A DNA stretch of 42,171 nt from CAYQCE01 sp964415885 (GCA_964415885.1 CAYQCE010000028.1:1-42171), one strand, 5' to 3'. Shown: positions 32,371-40,378, numbered from the stretch's first letter. The notes: generated by a model from the letters alone, not told the origin. A program made the numbers and translations.

Positions 32371-34039
32371 CGGTCTCAGGCTGCGGATCTTCGAGTGGTA
32401 CGTGTCGCTTGTGTACGAAAATCGCTTCGAAGAATGCGAGCAGATTCGTTATTGCCCAGTACAGGCATAGCCCGGCCGGGAACTGTATTCCCCACCACAG
32501 GAAAACGGCCGGGAAGATATAGATCATGAATTTCTGCTTCGGATCCTTCATGGTCATCTTCTGCTGCACGAACATGGTGACGGCCATGAATACCGGCAGG
32601 ACATAGTACGGATCGGGCTGCGACAAGTCCTGTATCCAGAGGATGAACGGGGCGCCCCGGAACTCGATCGTGGTTCTGAACACGGTGAAGAGCGCGAAGA
32701 ATATCGGTGCCTGCGCCAGAAGCGGGAGGCATCCGGAGAGCGGATTGATCTTGTATTGCCGGTATAGCTTCAAGACCTCCTGATTCATCTTCTGGGGTTC
32801 TTTCTTGTACTTCTCCTTAAGTTCGGTGACTTTCGGCTGGATATCCTGCATTCGCCGCATCGACTTCATGGAGATATACGAAAGCGGCGAAAATGCAACT
32901 TTGACAATGAGAGCGAAGATTATGATTACCAGACCGTAATTCGGGATCACCTTGTGGAACTGGATCATCATCCAGGTAACGGCCTTCGAAAACGGCTTGA
33001 TAATCGACCAGCCGAGATCGAGAATATCTTCGAGACGGTTGCCGAAATCGCTTAGTCGCCCATAGTCGAGCGGCCCTATATATATAGTGTATGCGTCGAA
33101 CAGATTGTCACGCTGACCGAGCTTCATCTGCAACGACACGCCGATATGCGAATGCCCCTCGATACCGCGGTCTTCGTCGGGCATACGACGGGTGCCATCC
33201 ACGGTCATGCCGATGGCGTCCCGTGAGGTCGGCATCAGCGCCACGCAGAAATACTTTGTACGCGTGGCTATCCAATCGGTCAGACCCTCGATATCCTCAT
33301 GTATACGGCCATTCTCGAAGTCGTCGAATTTCTCTATATCATTGCCGAGAAGGGCGTTAGCGTGGAAATTGTTGATGTCGTCCTTGCGGTTCTTCTCGGT
33401 CGGTTCGATCCCCGGTTCGAAGAACACCTCGTATTCGTCTTCCAGCCCGAGCGACTGGATGCCATCCATTTCGAAGTCAAGCCCGAATCTATAGCGATCG
33501 CCATAGAACGTATAGACTTTCCGGGCCGTCTCGCCGGTCGCGAACTCGTAGTCGAATTCGATTTGCCCGCTCTCTGCGCCTGACAGGTCGAGCGAGGTTC
33601 TGTTGACCTCGAAGTTGCGGTAAGCCAAATCGATATTCTTATTGTCGAAGCGAAAATTGGGGACGGCCAGTCCACCGGAGTGAATCATCTCGATCGGGCC
33701 GTCTTCCTCGTCGAGATAGCTGAATTCCTTGAGTACGTAACTGATCAACCCGGCGCCCTTTGTGACCATCGTGGCTCTGTAGAGATCGGTCTCGATGGTG
33801 ATCGTGTCCGCCGGCATGGTGTCTCGAACGGCTACGAGCGAATCTGCAACATCGGTTATAGGGCTCTCGGCTTTCCCGAGTTCGCTCCTCTCATCCGGTG
33901 GGATATCGGCGGCTTGACCGACCGTGTCGACGGGCACTTCCATGACCTGCGGTTCCGGTGCGTTCTCGCCGACATAGTACATCCAGAGCAGGAATACAAT
34001 GGCTATCAGCACGAGGCCGATTATAGTGTTACGATCCAT
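32324..34039 (-). CDS. yidC: Membrane protein insertase YidC
   Basis: A 571-residue diderm-type YidC that inserts proteins into the inner membrane. Seen: first span 4-22 (NTIIGLVLIAIVFLLWMYYVG), a large periplasmic beta domain (about 75-340), then the conserved core with KPFSKAVTWMMIQFHKVIPNYGLVIIIFALIVKVAFSPL, RRMQDIQPKVTELKEKYKKEPQKMNQEVLKLY, NPLSGCLPLLAQAPIFFALF and the last spans. A Lys-rich tail (KGSKKGSKKNKQK) may contact the ribosome. It begins 6 bases after the yidD stop and overlaps mnmE by 47 bases. Confidence 0.97.
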   Translation of the reverse strand: MDRNTIIGLVLIAIVFLLWMYYVGENAPEPQVMEVPVDTVGQAADIPPDERSELGKAESPITDVADSLVAVRDTMPADTITIETDLYRATMVTKGAGLISYVLKEFSYLDEEDGPIEMIHSGGLAVPNFRFDNKNIDLAYRNFEVNRTSLDLSGAESGQIEFDYEFATGETARKVYTFYGDRYRFGLDFEMDGIQSLGLEDEYEVFFEPGIEPTEKNRKDDINNFHANALLGNDIEKFDDFENGRIHEDIEGLTDWIATRTKYFCVALMPTSRDAIGMTVDGTRRMPDEDRGIEGHSHIGVSLQMKLGQRDNLFDAYTIYIGPLDYGRLSDFGNRLEDILDLGWSIIKPFSKAVTWMMIQFHKVIPNYGLVIIIFALIVKVAFSPLSYISMKSMRRMQDIQPKVTELKEKYKKEPQKMNQEVLKLYRQYKINPLSGCLPLLAQAPIFFALFTVFRTTIEFRGAPFILWIQDLSQPDPYYVLPVFMAVTMFVQQKMTMKDPKQKFMIYIFPAVFLWWGIQFPAGLCLYWAITNLLAFFEAIFVHKRHVPLEDPQPETDDKGSKKGSKKNKQK

Positions 34040-34045
34040 CTTGAG

Positions 34046-34267
34046 CTACTCCACCGGATCCCAGCCACCCGGATGCAGCGGATGGCATTTGGAAATTCTC
34101 TTGACGGACATCCATGAGCCTTTGAGCACGCCGTGTTTTTTTAGTGCCTCGACAGCATACTCTGAACAGGAGGGCATGAACCGACAACTCGGCGTCAGCA
34201 TGGGGGATATTAGGAATTGATATGCTCTGATAAGGAAAATTGGCGGGTATGCCAGAATCTTAAGCAT
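34046..34267 (-). CDS. yidD: Membrane protein insertion efficiency factor YidD
   Basis: A 73-residue protein with the full family signature: YQFLISPMLTPSCRFMPSCSEYAVEALKKHG, then GSWMSVKRISKCHPLHPGGWDPV. An amphipathic N-terminal helix anchors it at the inner membrane, where it aids YidC. It overlaps the rnpA stop by 8 bases. Confidence 0.96.
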   Translation of the reverse strand: MLKILAYPPIFLIRAYQFLISPMLTPSCRFMPSCSEYAVEALKKHGVLKGSWMSVKRISKCHPLHPGGWDPVE

Positions 34268-34610
34268 TAGAGAAAGCCCTCAGTATCTCTTCTCCGAGTG
34301 CATTGGCCTCGTGTGTGCCGGGATCCTTTTTGACGAATAATATTGCTTTCGTTCCCGGCTGGATCATGTCGAGGTTATGCCTGATTATCTCCCGTATGAC
34401 TCGCTTTATCCTGTTGCGCCGCACTGCGTTACCGACATGACGAGGGATTTTGATGCAAAACTGCTTTTTGTCGTCGTCCAGCACCAGACGTTTAACATCC
34501 AAGACTTTCCCCGCCACTCGTGTTCCGGACAGTCTGATCTGTCTGATCAGGGTATCGCTCTTGAGGCTATACTCTCGTCCGAAATCAGTACTTGTTCTTC
34601 TTGGGGACAC
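34260..34610 (-). CDS. rnpA: Ribonuclease P protein component
   Basis: A 116-residue RnpA, protein subunit of RNase P for 5' tRNA maturation. Seen: LKSDTLIRQIRLSGTRVAGKVL (basic cleft start), the signature RNRIKRVIREIIR, and PGTKAILFVKKDPG. The only in-frame start before the conserved region is GTG at 34610, which lies within rpmH, so 26 bases are read in two frames. This adds about 15 residues before the conserved core. Confidence 0.93.
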   Translation of the reverse strand: MSPRRTSTDFGREYSLKSDTLIRQIRLSGTRVAGKVLDVKRLVLDDDKKQFCIKIPRHVGNAVRRNRIKRVIREIIRHNLDMIQPGTKAILFVKKDPGTHEANALGEEILRAFSNA

Positions 34611-34743
34611 TTGGGCTTAGACGTTTGCGTCCTTTTGCGCGGCGACGCTTCAGGATAGCACGACCGGCGCGGGTGGATTTGCGTTTCCTGAACCCGTGGT
34701 CGTTAAGCCGCTTTCTTCTCGATGGCTGAAATGTCCGCTTCAT
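34585..34743 (-). CDS. rpmH: 50S ribosomal protein L34
   Basis: A 52-residue L34: MKRTFQPSRRKRLNDHGF, RKRKSTRAGRAILKRRRAKG, RKRLSPSVPKKNKY. The core MKRTFQPS...HGFRxR...GRxxLxxRRxKGRxxL is invariant in the family; the extra PSVPKKNKY tail is encoded over the rnpA start. It begins with ATG at 34743 after GAAAGGT and heads the rpmH-rnpA-yidD-yidC-mnmE operon. Confidence 0.97.
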   Translation of the reverse strand: MKRTFQPSRRKRLNDHGFRKRKSTRAGRAILKRRRAKGRKRLSPSVPKKNKY

Positions 34744-34771
34744 CTAAATTACCTTTCTTAACAAGACGACT

Positions 34772-34799
34772 AAATTAACTAAATCGGTTCGAATGTCAA
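34772..34799 (-). promoter_or_regulatory. Promoter of the rpmH operon
   Basis: On the minus strand a perfect -35 TTGACA (34799-34794) is followed after 16 bases by TAATTT (34777-34772), about 28 bases before the rpmH start. The AT-rich spacing fits a strong housekeeping promoter. Confidence 0.55.
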
Positions 34800-34821
34800 G
34801 CAAATTTGGTCCGTATTTTTG

Positions 34822-34849
34822 TTGACCGAGAAGAAGTTAGATTTATTTT
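34822..34849 (+). promoter_or_regulatory. Divergent promoter for lipoprotein-murQ
   Basis: TTGACC (34822-34827), 16 bases, then TATTTT (34844-34849), 28 bases before the ATG at 34878. It is back to back with the rpmH promoter. Confidence 0.5.
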
Positions 34850-34877
34850 CTTATGAGTTTTGCCGATAGTCAGAAAT

Positions 34878-35642
34878 ATGAACAGAATACTCACATCAGT
34901 CTCGCTGCTCGCTATTGCAGCCATGGTCGCGATAGTCGTCTCCTGTGGCGACGATCGCCCTACTCCGCCCGAGGATGAGAACGACTACTCCATATCGGGA
35001 TTGCTATTCTACAACAGCGACAATCAACAGAGCGTTGCTCATTTCGAACTCAAGCAAAATGGCGACCCGGTCACCGGCGCGCAGATAACGGTAAACGGAA
35101 GCACCGTGCGTTATGCCTCCGGCGGGATTCATCACTCCGTGAGTCCGATAATCAACCTTTCGCCGTCGGATACACACAGAGTACTGATAGTTCTTACCGA
35201 CGCCGACACGTTACTAGATAGAGATTTTGTTGTGCCCGATACACTGACTGCGGATGTCATCAGTCCGGCGAACAGCATCTACAATACCGGCGGATTTGTT
35301 GTTGTAGACTTCAGCACATCCGAGCACGCGCAGGGGTACATTGCGACCGTCGTTCCACCCGACAGCGCGCAGAACGCCTCGCCCTGGGCCCAGTACGTGC
35401 AGACCGTGACTGCTGTGCAAATCGGACCCGAGGCGTTTCAGGAATCGGACGGGGATGAAGTTCGTGGGGACTACGATATCTACATCTTAGCGTATCGTGA
35501 GACATTCGTTGCGTGGTCGAACATGTTTTTCCCGTTGCCATCGCAGCTTCCAATCGGTAATATAGACACCGAAAGATTGCAGGGTACGATTGGAGTTGGG
35601 ACGCTTTCGATAAAGGATTTCGTGAGCAACACGAAGCTTTAG
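34878..35642 (+). CDS. Lipoprotein of unknown function
   Basis: A 254-residue predicted lipoprotein: signal peptide MNRILTSVSLLAIAAMVAIVVSC with Cys23, then an acidic linker (GDDRPTPPEDEND) and a mostly beta-strand domain with Ig-like spacing. I use the ATG at 34878; an upstream TTG at 34860 would lengthen the pre-signal stretch by 6. No family is recognised. It ends 3 bases before murQ, so the two are co-transcribed, which may hint at an envelope role. Confidence 0.75.
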   Translation: MNRILTSVSLLAIAAMVAIVVSCGDDRPTPPEDENDYSISGLLFYNSDNQQSVAHFELKQNGDPVTGAQITVNGSTVRYASGGIHHSVSPIINLSPSDTHRVLIVLTDADTLLDRDFVVPDTLTADVISPANSIYNTGGFVVVDFSTSEHAQGYIATVVPPDSAQNASPWAQYVQTVTAVQIGPEAFQESDGDEVRGDYDIYILAYRETFVAWSNMFFPLPSQLPIGNIDTERLQGTIGVGTLSIKDFVSNTKL

Positions 35643-35645
35643 ACG

Positions 35646-36557
35646 ATGTCACGGAGAGTCTATAACGAACTGAAGTCACTGGTTACCGAATCGACTCTCC
35701 CGGAAAGCGAAGAACTCGACCGTCTCTCCACACGCGAGATTCTGAACCTCATCAATTCTGAAGACCACAGGGTCGCACCCGCCGTCAAGAAGATCATTCC
35801 GCAGATCGAAAAGGCTGTTGCGCTTGTCGTTGATGCATTCAATTCCGGAGGCCGACTCTTCTATGTCGGCGCGGGGACATCCGGACGACTGGGTGTACTC
35901 GATGCCTCTGAGTGTCCGCCGACATTCGGCGCCAAGCCATCGATGGTAAAGGGAATAATCGCAGGTGGTCGTCGAACGCTCGTACGGTCTCGTGAAGGGA
36001 TCGAGGATGATGTCGAAGCCGCGCTCAAAGATGTCCGAGAGAATGGTGTCGGCGATGGCGACGTAATCGTTGGGATCGCGGCGTCGTGGCGCACGCCATA
36101 TACGCTTGCGGCAGTCAGAGAGGCGAAGAAACTCGGCGCAAGGACTGTCTATCTTTCCTGCACACCGATCAACAAGCTCCCGTTTAACGTGGATGTCATA
36201 ATAAACCCGGTAACCGGTCCCGAGGTTGTTACCGGCTCAACGCGCATGAAGGCGGGCACCGCAACGAAGCTTGTTCTGAATATGATTACGACGACCGCAA
36301 TGGTGCGGATCGGTAAGACATACGGCAACCGTATGGTCGATCTGCAAGCTCGCTCGGAGAAGCTCCGCGAGAGGTCGAAGAGAATTCTGATCGAGATTAC
36401 CGGTGTGTCGTATACGCAGGCGGAGAAGCATTTGCAGAGCGCACGTGGTAGTGTGAAGACAGCTCTCGTAATGATACTCAGAGATGTCGACTACAGGACC
36501 GCGCGAAAGCTGCTGAGAGAGGCCGACGGTTTCGTGTACCGCGCGTTGCATCAATAA
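35646..36557 (+). CDS. murQ: N-acetylmuramic acid 6-phosphate etherase
   Basis: A 303-residue SIS-domain enzyme that removes lactate from MurNAc-6-phosphate in cell-wall recycling. Seen: VGAGTSGRLGVLDASECPPTFG (74-95, with conserved Glu89), GIAASWRTPYTLAAVREAKKLGARTVYLSC, GPEVVTGSTRMKAGTATKLVLNM, and the C-terminal helical KTALVMILRDVDYRTARKLL. All key motifs are intact. No kinase or transporter of MurNAc is beside it in this window. Confidence 0.96.
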   Translation: MSRRVYNELKSLVTESTLPESEELDRLSTREILNLINSEDHRVAPAVKKIIPQIEKAVALVVDAFNSGGRLFYVGAGTSGRLGVLDASECPPTFGAKPSMVKGIIAGGRRTLVRSREGIEDDVEAALKDVRENGVGDGDVIVGIAASWRTPYTLAAVREAKKLGARTVYLSCTPINKLPFNVDVIINPVTGPEVVTGSTRMKAGTATKLVLNMITTTAMVRIGKTYGNRMVDLQARSEKLRERSKRILIEITGVSYTQAEKHLQSARGSVKTALVMILRDVDYRTARKLLREADGFVYRALHQ

Positions 36558-36631
36558 AACTCAATCAGTGAAAAATTGGGCTTCCGAATTGCGGTATGTT
36601 GAGAAAGTAAGCTAACCGGAGTTTAGCGAGG

Positions 36632-36764
36632 GCCTGCATGTCGCCGGCAGGGTGTGACCTTGACCGAGGAGCTGGACAGATGCACGTGATTCGAAGGATG
36701 CCAGATCACACGTCCGCGAAACGCGGACGCGAAATCCAGCGTAACAGGCTTTCTCATCAAGCCC
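36632..36764 (+). repeat. Dispersed repeat family 2, copy 2
   Basis: In the 236-base gap after murQ, GTGTGACCTTGACCG and, later, GTGATTCGAAGGATGCCAGATCACACG mirror the copy at 15306-15387 in order and spacing. It continues with a perfect hairpin CGTCCGCG-AAA-CGCGGACG (36711-36729) and ends TTCTCATCAAGCCC, an inverted, two-mismatch copy of GGGCTTGTTGAAAA. The hairpin has no T-tract, so it is not an obvious terminator. Confidence 0.6.
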
Positions 36765-36793
36765 TTTGAGGAACCTTCTCTACTTAGTCTTAC

Positions 36794-37225
36794 TTAGTTA
36801 TCAGATACAGAATCGAGTTGCTTGTCGAGATAACCCTCCAACCCGACAGCATCATCCGGATCGACATTGACAAACCTTGCCGCGACATCGTACCCGAGCG
36901 AAGTATGCTCGCAACGAGTGACCTTGCCTACCGCGGTGAAAGGCCTGCCGAGTGAATTCTCGTAGACTCTTATGAATCCCGGGTGATGCCTGGTCCATCC
37001 CGGCAGCGTTACCGAAATCTGAAGCAGTGTATCCGGCTCGTATTCCTTGTCGGTAGTGAAACGAACGCCGTTCCGGGATATATTAACTGTGCGTCCCGGC
37101 GCAGTCTGAAGGTTCGTCAGGGGGTACTCGATCTTTCCCGCTTCGAGCGAAACGTTTCTTTTCAGGCGCAACGAATTCCGTCGTTCACCCTTCTGCTCGC
37201 CCGGCTTGTTAAGGGTTAGTTTCAT
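36794..37225 (-). CDS. PilZ-like domain protein
   Basis: A 143-residue protein with PilZ character: an N-terminal RRNSLR (15-20, R-x3-R type) and NISRNGVRF (48-56, corresponding to the D/N-x-S-x2-G word), with beta strands between and after (LLQISVTLPGW, FTAVGKVTRCEH, YDVAARFVNVD). PilZ domains bind cyclic di-GMP and switch motility or envelope functions. The motif departs from the textbook D-x-S-x2-G by Asn for Asp, so binding is plausible but unproven. It is convergent with murQ and divergent from ispH. Confidence 0.75.
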   Translation of the reverse strand: MKLTLNKPGEQKGERRNSLRLKRNVSLEAGKIEYPLTNLQTAPGRTVNISRNGVRFTTDKEYEPDTLLQISVTLPGWTRHHPGFIRVYENSLGRPFTAVGKVTRCEHTSLGYDVAARFVNVDPDDAVGLEGYLDKQLDSVSDN

Positions 37226-37417
37226 CTTCTATCTCCTTGAGGTGCAAACAGTCTTTATTTGAAGTCATCGGTAGAATTCCGGTAGAGCTTAGCTCGAGCG
37301 GTACTTTTCTTGCGCAGTATCTTAGATATGGTTTGATCGATAGGGCGTTTGGGTCGTATGATAGCAGATGAATGTATGTAGTACTGTTTCGATGCGAAAT
37401 AATCGGGGACAAGACGG

Positions 37418-38317
37418 TTGCACAAACTCCGACTCCACATAGCCGCCGAGCTCGGATTCTGCATGGGCGTCGTTCGATCGATCGAGCTCGCAGAGCGAGT
37501 TAGAAGTGAGAGCGACGGAAACGTGACAATGTTGCATGAGCTCGTGCACAACCGTGAAGTGGTGGATTCGCTTCGAGAAAAGGGTATCGATTATTCTGAT
37601 ACGCTGCAAGAGATAGAGTCCGGAACGGTGATCGTCTCAGCGCATGGTACGTGCGGTGACACGATTCGCGATGCAGAGAAAAGAGGCCTTACGGTCGAAG
37701 ATTCTACCTGTCCTCTTGTGGCTAAAATCCATGATCTCGTCGATCGCCTGGCGAGCAGTGGATACTTCATATACATCTTTGGCGACAGCGATCATGCTGA
37801 AGTTGCGGGAATTCTCGGAAGATGCGAGGAAGGCCGCGTGGCTGTGATCGAAGGGGTTGAGTCTATTCCCGGAGCCGAACCGCTTGCCTCGTCGTTTTCG
37901 AAAGTCGCAACTATTTCGCAGACCACCCAGGATGTCGCCGAGTTCGAACGAGCCGCCGGCGTTTTGAAGAGATCATATCCGCAGCTCGACATCTACAGCA
38001 CGGTCTGCCGTCCCACGCGGCGCCGTCAGGAGGCCGCTATCGAGCTCGCTGGATTCTGTGAGCTGGTGCTTGTAGTTGGTTCCGAGCAGTCAGCGAACTC
38101 GAACAGGCTGGTGTCCGTTATCGAGAGTTGCGGCAGTCCCGCTCGGCTTGTGTCGGACACAGGCCGAGTCGATGAAATCGAATTGGATGACTGCAAAAGC
38201 GTAGGTCTGACTGCCGGCGCAAGCACACCCGACAGCCAGATACGCGACGTAATAGCCAGGCTCGGAGAGCTGTACGAAATACACCTTCAGGATGAAAGCG
38301 GGAGATTTGTCGAGTGA
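37418..38317 (+). CDS. ispH: 4-hydroxy-3-methylbut-2-enyl diphosphate reductase
   Basis: A 299-residue 4Fe-4S enzyme making IPP and DMAPP, the last MEP-pathway step. Cluster cysteines are Cys15 (GFCMGVVRS), Cys98 (STCPLVAKIH) and Cys197 (TVCRPTRRRQ). Also seen: LHELVHN, SAHG, DHAEVAGI with the proton-relay Glu128, ISQTTQ and SEQSANSNRL. Start is TTG at 37418 with GGGGAC upstream. The ispG start overlaps the stop (GTGA). Confidence 0.96.
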   Translation: MHKLRLHIAAELGFCMGVVRSIELAERVRSESDGNVTMLHELVHNREVVDSLREKGIDYSDTLQEIESGTVIVSAHGTCGDTIRDAEKRGLTVEDSTCPLVAKIHDLVDRLASSGYFIYIFGDSDHAEVAGILGRCEEGRVAVIEGVESIPGAEPLASSFSKVATISQTTQDVAEFERAAGVLKRSYPQLDIYSTVCRPTRRRQEAAIELAGFCELVLVVGSEQSANSNRLVSVIESCGSPARLVSDTGRVDEIELDDCKSVGLTAGASTPDSQIRDVIARLGELYEIHLQDESGRFVE

Positions 38318-39390
38318 GCATGGTAGTTGCCAGGCGGAAATCACGCGAAGTCAGAATCGGGGAGGTCACTGTTGGTGGCTGCAATCCGATCGCGATTCAG
38401 TCGATGACTAACACGTATACTCACGATATCGAATCGACTGTTCAGCAGATCGATGAGTTGACGGAGTACGGCTGCGAGATAGTACGCGTTGCCGTTCCGG
38501 ACATAGATTCAGCGAAGGCTATCTCTCGAATCAGAAAGCGAATTTCGATTCCGCTCGTCGCAGATATTCATTTTAAGGCAGATCTCGCGATTGCGAGCAT
38601 AGACAACGGTGCGGACAAGATTCGAATCAACCCGGGCAATATCGCAAACCGGGAAACTCTCTGCGGGATAATCGACAGAGCGAGGAGTGCGGGAATTGCG
38701 ATCAGGATAGGGATCAACACCGGTTCGCTCGAGAGAGACATTCTTGCGGAGTATGGTCGCGACAACCCGGAAGCCCTCGTGAAATCTGCAGTTCGGTGGA
38801 TCGACTTCTTTGAGGAGCACGAGTTCGAAGACCTTGTAGTATCGATCAAATCATCGGCTCCCGCCGTGCTGATCGAATCCAACCGCAAACTGGCAGCCGA
38901 GTGCGACTATCCGCTTCACATCGGACTAACCGAGGCGGGCCCACCGCTGCTCGGTGCGATCAGATCGACAGTCGCGCTCGTGCCGTTGCTGCAGGCTGGT
39001 ATTGGCGACACCGTTCGTATCTCGCTCGCTGGCGACCCGATAGAGGAAATACGTGCGGCGAGGGAGTTGCTTCGCAGCCTCGGAATTCGGAACGAGGGAG
39101 TCTGTATCATTGCCTGCCCAACCTGTGGACGGCTCGAGGTGGATTTGCTGTCGCTCGTCGAGAAGGTCGAGCGGATAACGGCCTCAATCAGGACGCCAAT
39201 GACGATCGCCGTCATGGGCTGCACGGTCAATGGTCCCGGCGAGGTAATGGGCGCGGATATCGGCGTAATCGGCGGGCATGACAAGATGATCCTCTCGCGC
39301 AATGGTAAGACTGTCGCGGCATTCAAACCGAATGAGCTCGAATCTGCGCTGATCCGCGAGATAGAGGATTTTGTATACAGCTCGTCGTAG
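38314..39390 (+). CDS. ispG: (E)-4-hydroxy-3-methylbut-2-enyl-diphosphate synthase
   Basis: A 358-residue single-TIM-barrel IspG, the step before IspH. Seen: GEVTVGGCNPIAIQSMTNT, the barrel strands PLVADIHFKADLAI, KIRINPGNI, HIGLTEAG, and the cluster motif CPTCGR (Cys268, 271) with MGCTVNGPGE (Cys303). The start is GTG 38314 overlapping the ispH stop; ATG 38320 is possible. Having ispH and ispG coupled assures joint supply of the two iron-sulfur enzymes. Confidence 0.96.
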   Translation: MSMVVARRKSREVRIGEVTVGGCNPIAIQSMTNTYTHDIESTVQQIDELTEYGCEIVRVAVPDIDSAKAISRIRKRISIPLVADIHFKADLAIASIDNGADKIRINPGNIANRETLCGIIDRARSAGIAIRIGINTGSLERDILAEYGRDNPEALVKSAVRWIDFFEEHEFEDLVVSIKSSAPAVLIESNRKLAAECDYPLHIGLTEAGPPLLGAIRSTVALVPLLQAGIGDTVRISLAGDPIEEIRAARELLRSLGIRNEGVCIIACPTCGRLEVDLLSLVEKVERITASIRTPMTIAVMGCTVNGPGEVMGADIGVIGGHDKMILSRNGKTVAAFKPNELESALIREIEDFVYSSS

Positions 39391-39653
39391 ACAAGAACGG
39401 CAGAACCACTAAAGAGTCCTTCCCAACTCAACTACTCAACTGGGAAAACCGATGTGGCGTGGTCATTGCGAACGAGCGCAGCGAGTGTGGCAATCCCAAC
39501 GATACCACATGACCTTCCAGATTCGCTTGCAGGTCACACGGTCAGAAATCTGACCGCAAGACACTGCAAGAACAAGTGCTCGACCGTGAGATTACCGCGT
39601 CATGCCGCCGTGGCGGGATTCCGCGCGACGATGCATGGCTGCTGCAAGGGAAT
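39391..39653. other. Noncoding gap with repeat, no gene seen
   Basis: Between ispG and the small-RNA locus no frame is convincing. It holds the repeat at 39461-39499 and several hairpin words (AGGTCACACGGTCAGAAATCTGACCG and CGCCGTGGCG-type). The remainder up to acpS is the RNA gene and its promoter. Confidence 0.4.
39461..39499 (+). repeat. Dispersed repeat family 3, copy 1
   Basis: GGTCATTGCGAACGAGCGC with AGCGAGTGTGGCAATCCCA, a dyad-rich word found again at 42131-42171 in the same orientation, with a degenerate copy near 3614-3653. Words of this sort (CATTGCGAGCGAAGCGAGCAATC-like) are known as dispersed palindromic repeats in many bacteria. Confidence 0.65.
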
Positions 39654-39675
39654 AAAAAAAGCAGGCGATGCCTGC
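39654..39675 (-). terminator. Terminator for the minus-strand RNA
   Basis: On the minus strand GCAGGC-ATC-GCCTGC is followed by seven T (39660-39654). In the plus direction there is no T-tract, so the signal serves minus-strand transcription only, and no protein gene on that strand reaches it. Confidence 0.8.
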
Positions 39676-39685
39676 CATAAAAAAA

Positions 39686-39881
39686 CCCTGGGAGAGAGGG
39701 GCATGTAAACGTTTGGAAAGTCCCAAGTTTACATACGGTAAAGGGTTTTTACAGCCTCCGGAGTGTTTAGTCGACGCTGCTCCCTGTCGGGAGGTCACGG
39801 CGGTCGAATTCAACTGCCTAGGGGCGACCTTCATTAGAAAAGTGTTAGATTTTCAAACGTGATCGCTCCCTCTCTCCAGGC
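39686..39881 (-). ncRNA. Structured small RNA candidate, 6S-like
   Basis: About 196 bases between a minus-strand promoter and terminator. The ends pair: GCCTGGAGAGAGGG at the 5' side with CCCTCTCTCCCAGG at the 3' side. Further in, ACGTTTG pairs with CAAACGT, and the tip folds as TCGAC...GC...CTCCC-GACA-GGGAG...GC-GTCGA. The 3' arm can alternatively form its own hairpin ATGTAAACTTGG...CCAA..GTTTACAT (39703-39734). A closed rod, open middle, apical stem and a competing 3'-arm hairpin match 6S RNA, the RNA polymerase regulator. The family is inferred from shape and length, not from a sequence match. No open frame fills it. Confidence 0.5.
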
Positions 39882-39887
39882 TCTATT

Positions 39888-39915
39888 AACATACGTCACA
39901 CAGCGTCGTTTGCAA
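39888..39915 (-). promoter_or_regulatory. Promoter of the small RNA
   Basis: Minus strand: TTGCAA (39915-39910), 16 bases, TATGTT (39893-39888), giving a start near 39881, exactly where the closing stem begins. Each hexamer matches the consensus at four of six. Confidence 0.45.
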
Positions 39916-40000
39916 CACTTATTTCGAAAGAGACTCCAAGTTTATTTCTTTGATGTCCTGTTTTTCGGCACTATATTTGCGTTAGCAAGCGAGTGTTTCA

Positions 40001-40378
40001 ATGGATTTTTCCGTAGGTACCGACATAGTCGAGATAGAACGCATTCGCGGATCTGTTGCGCGGTGGGGACAGAAATTCCCGCTTCGCGTGCTGACCGACC
40101 GCGAGTACGAATATTGTCTCTCCAAAGCGAATTTTCTTCAGTCACTGGCAGGACGGATCGCCTGCAAGGAGGCGGTTTACAAGGCGCTCTATCAACTCGG
40201 AGTCTCCGGGTTGTCGTGGCGAGATATTGAGGTTGAACTCGGCAGGGGTCGGGCGCCGTCGATTCGGCTCTCCGAGAGAGCATCGCGGATTACCGATGGT
40301 ATAATGGTCGCGGTATCCATATCCCACAACGACAGTCAGGCAATTGCGGTTGCGCAAGCCAAACGGTGCGACTCATGA
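40001..40378 (+). CDS. acpS: Holo-[acyl-carrier-protein] synthase
   Basis: A 125-residue AcpS that adds 4'-phosphopantetheine to acyl carrier protein. Seen: VGTDIVEIERI with Asp8, AGRIACKEAVYKAL with Lys56 and Glu57 (magnesium and CoA site), and VSISHNDSQAIAVA at the end. Length is typical. The upstream gap is occupied by the minus-strand RNA promoter, so the two may share or compete for promoter DNA. Confidence 0.95.
   Translation: MDFSVGTDIVEIERIRGSVARWGQKFPLRVLTDREYEYCLSKANFLQSLAGRIACKEAVYKALYQLGVSGLSWRDIEVELGRGRAPSIRLSERASRITDGIMVAVSISHNDSQAIAVAQAKRCDS

Noticed and set aside
34780..34800. GGTTCGAAT resembling a tRNA T-arm
   Set aside because: No cloverleaf, acceptor stem or anticodon arm can be built around it; it lies in the rpmH promoter.
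36711..36729. Perfect CGTCCGCG-AAA-CGCGGACG hairpin as murQ terminator
   Set aside because: No T-tract follows and it is part of the repeat family, so a termination role is unsupported.
39686..39881. RNase P RNA, SRP RNA or tmRNA as identity of the structured RNA
   Set aside because: It lacks the RNase P core words, the SRP GGAAGCAGCCAAGG loop and the tmRNA tRNA-like ends, and its length fits none of the first or last.
39859..40230. A 123-codon plus-strand frame before and into acpS
   Set aside because: It overlaps acpS in another frame and covers the small-RNA promoter; the AcpS frame carries all family motifs.
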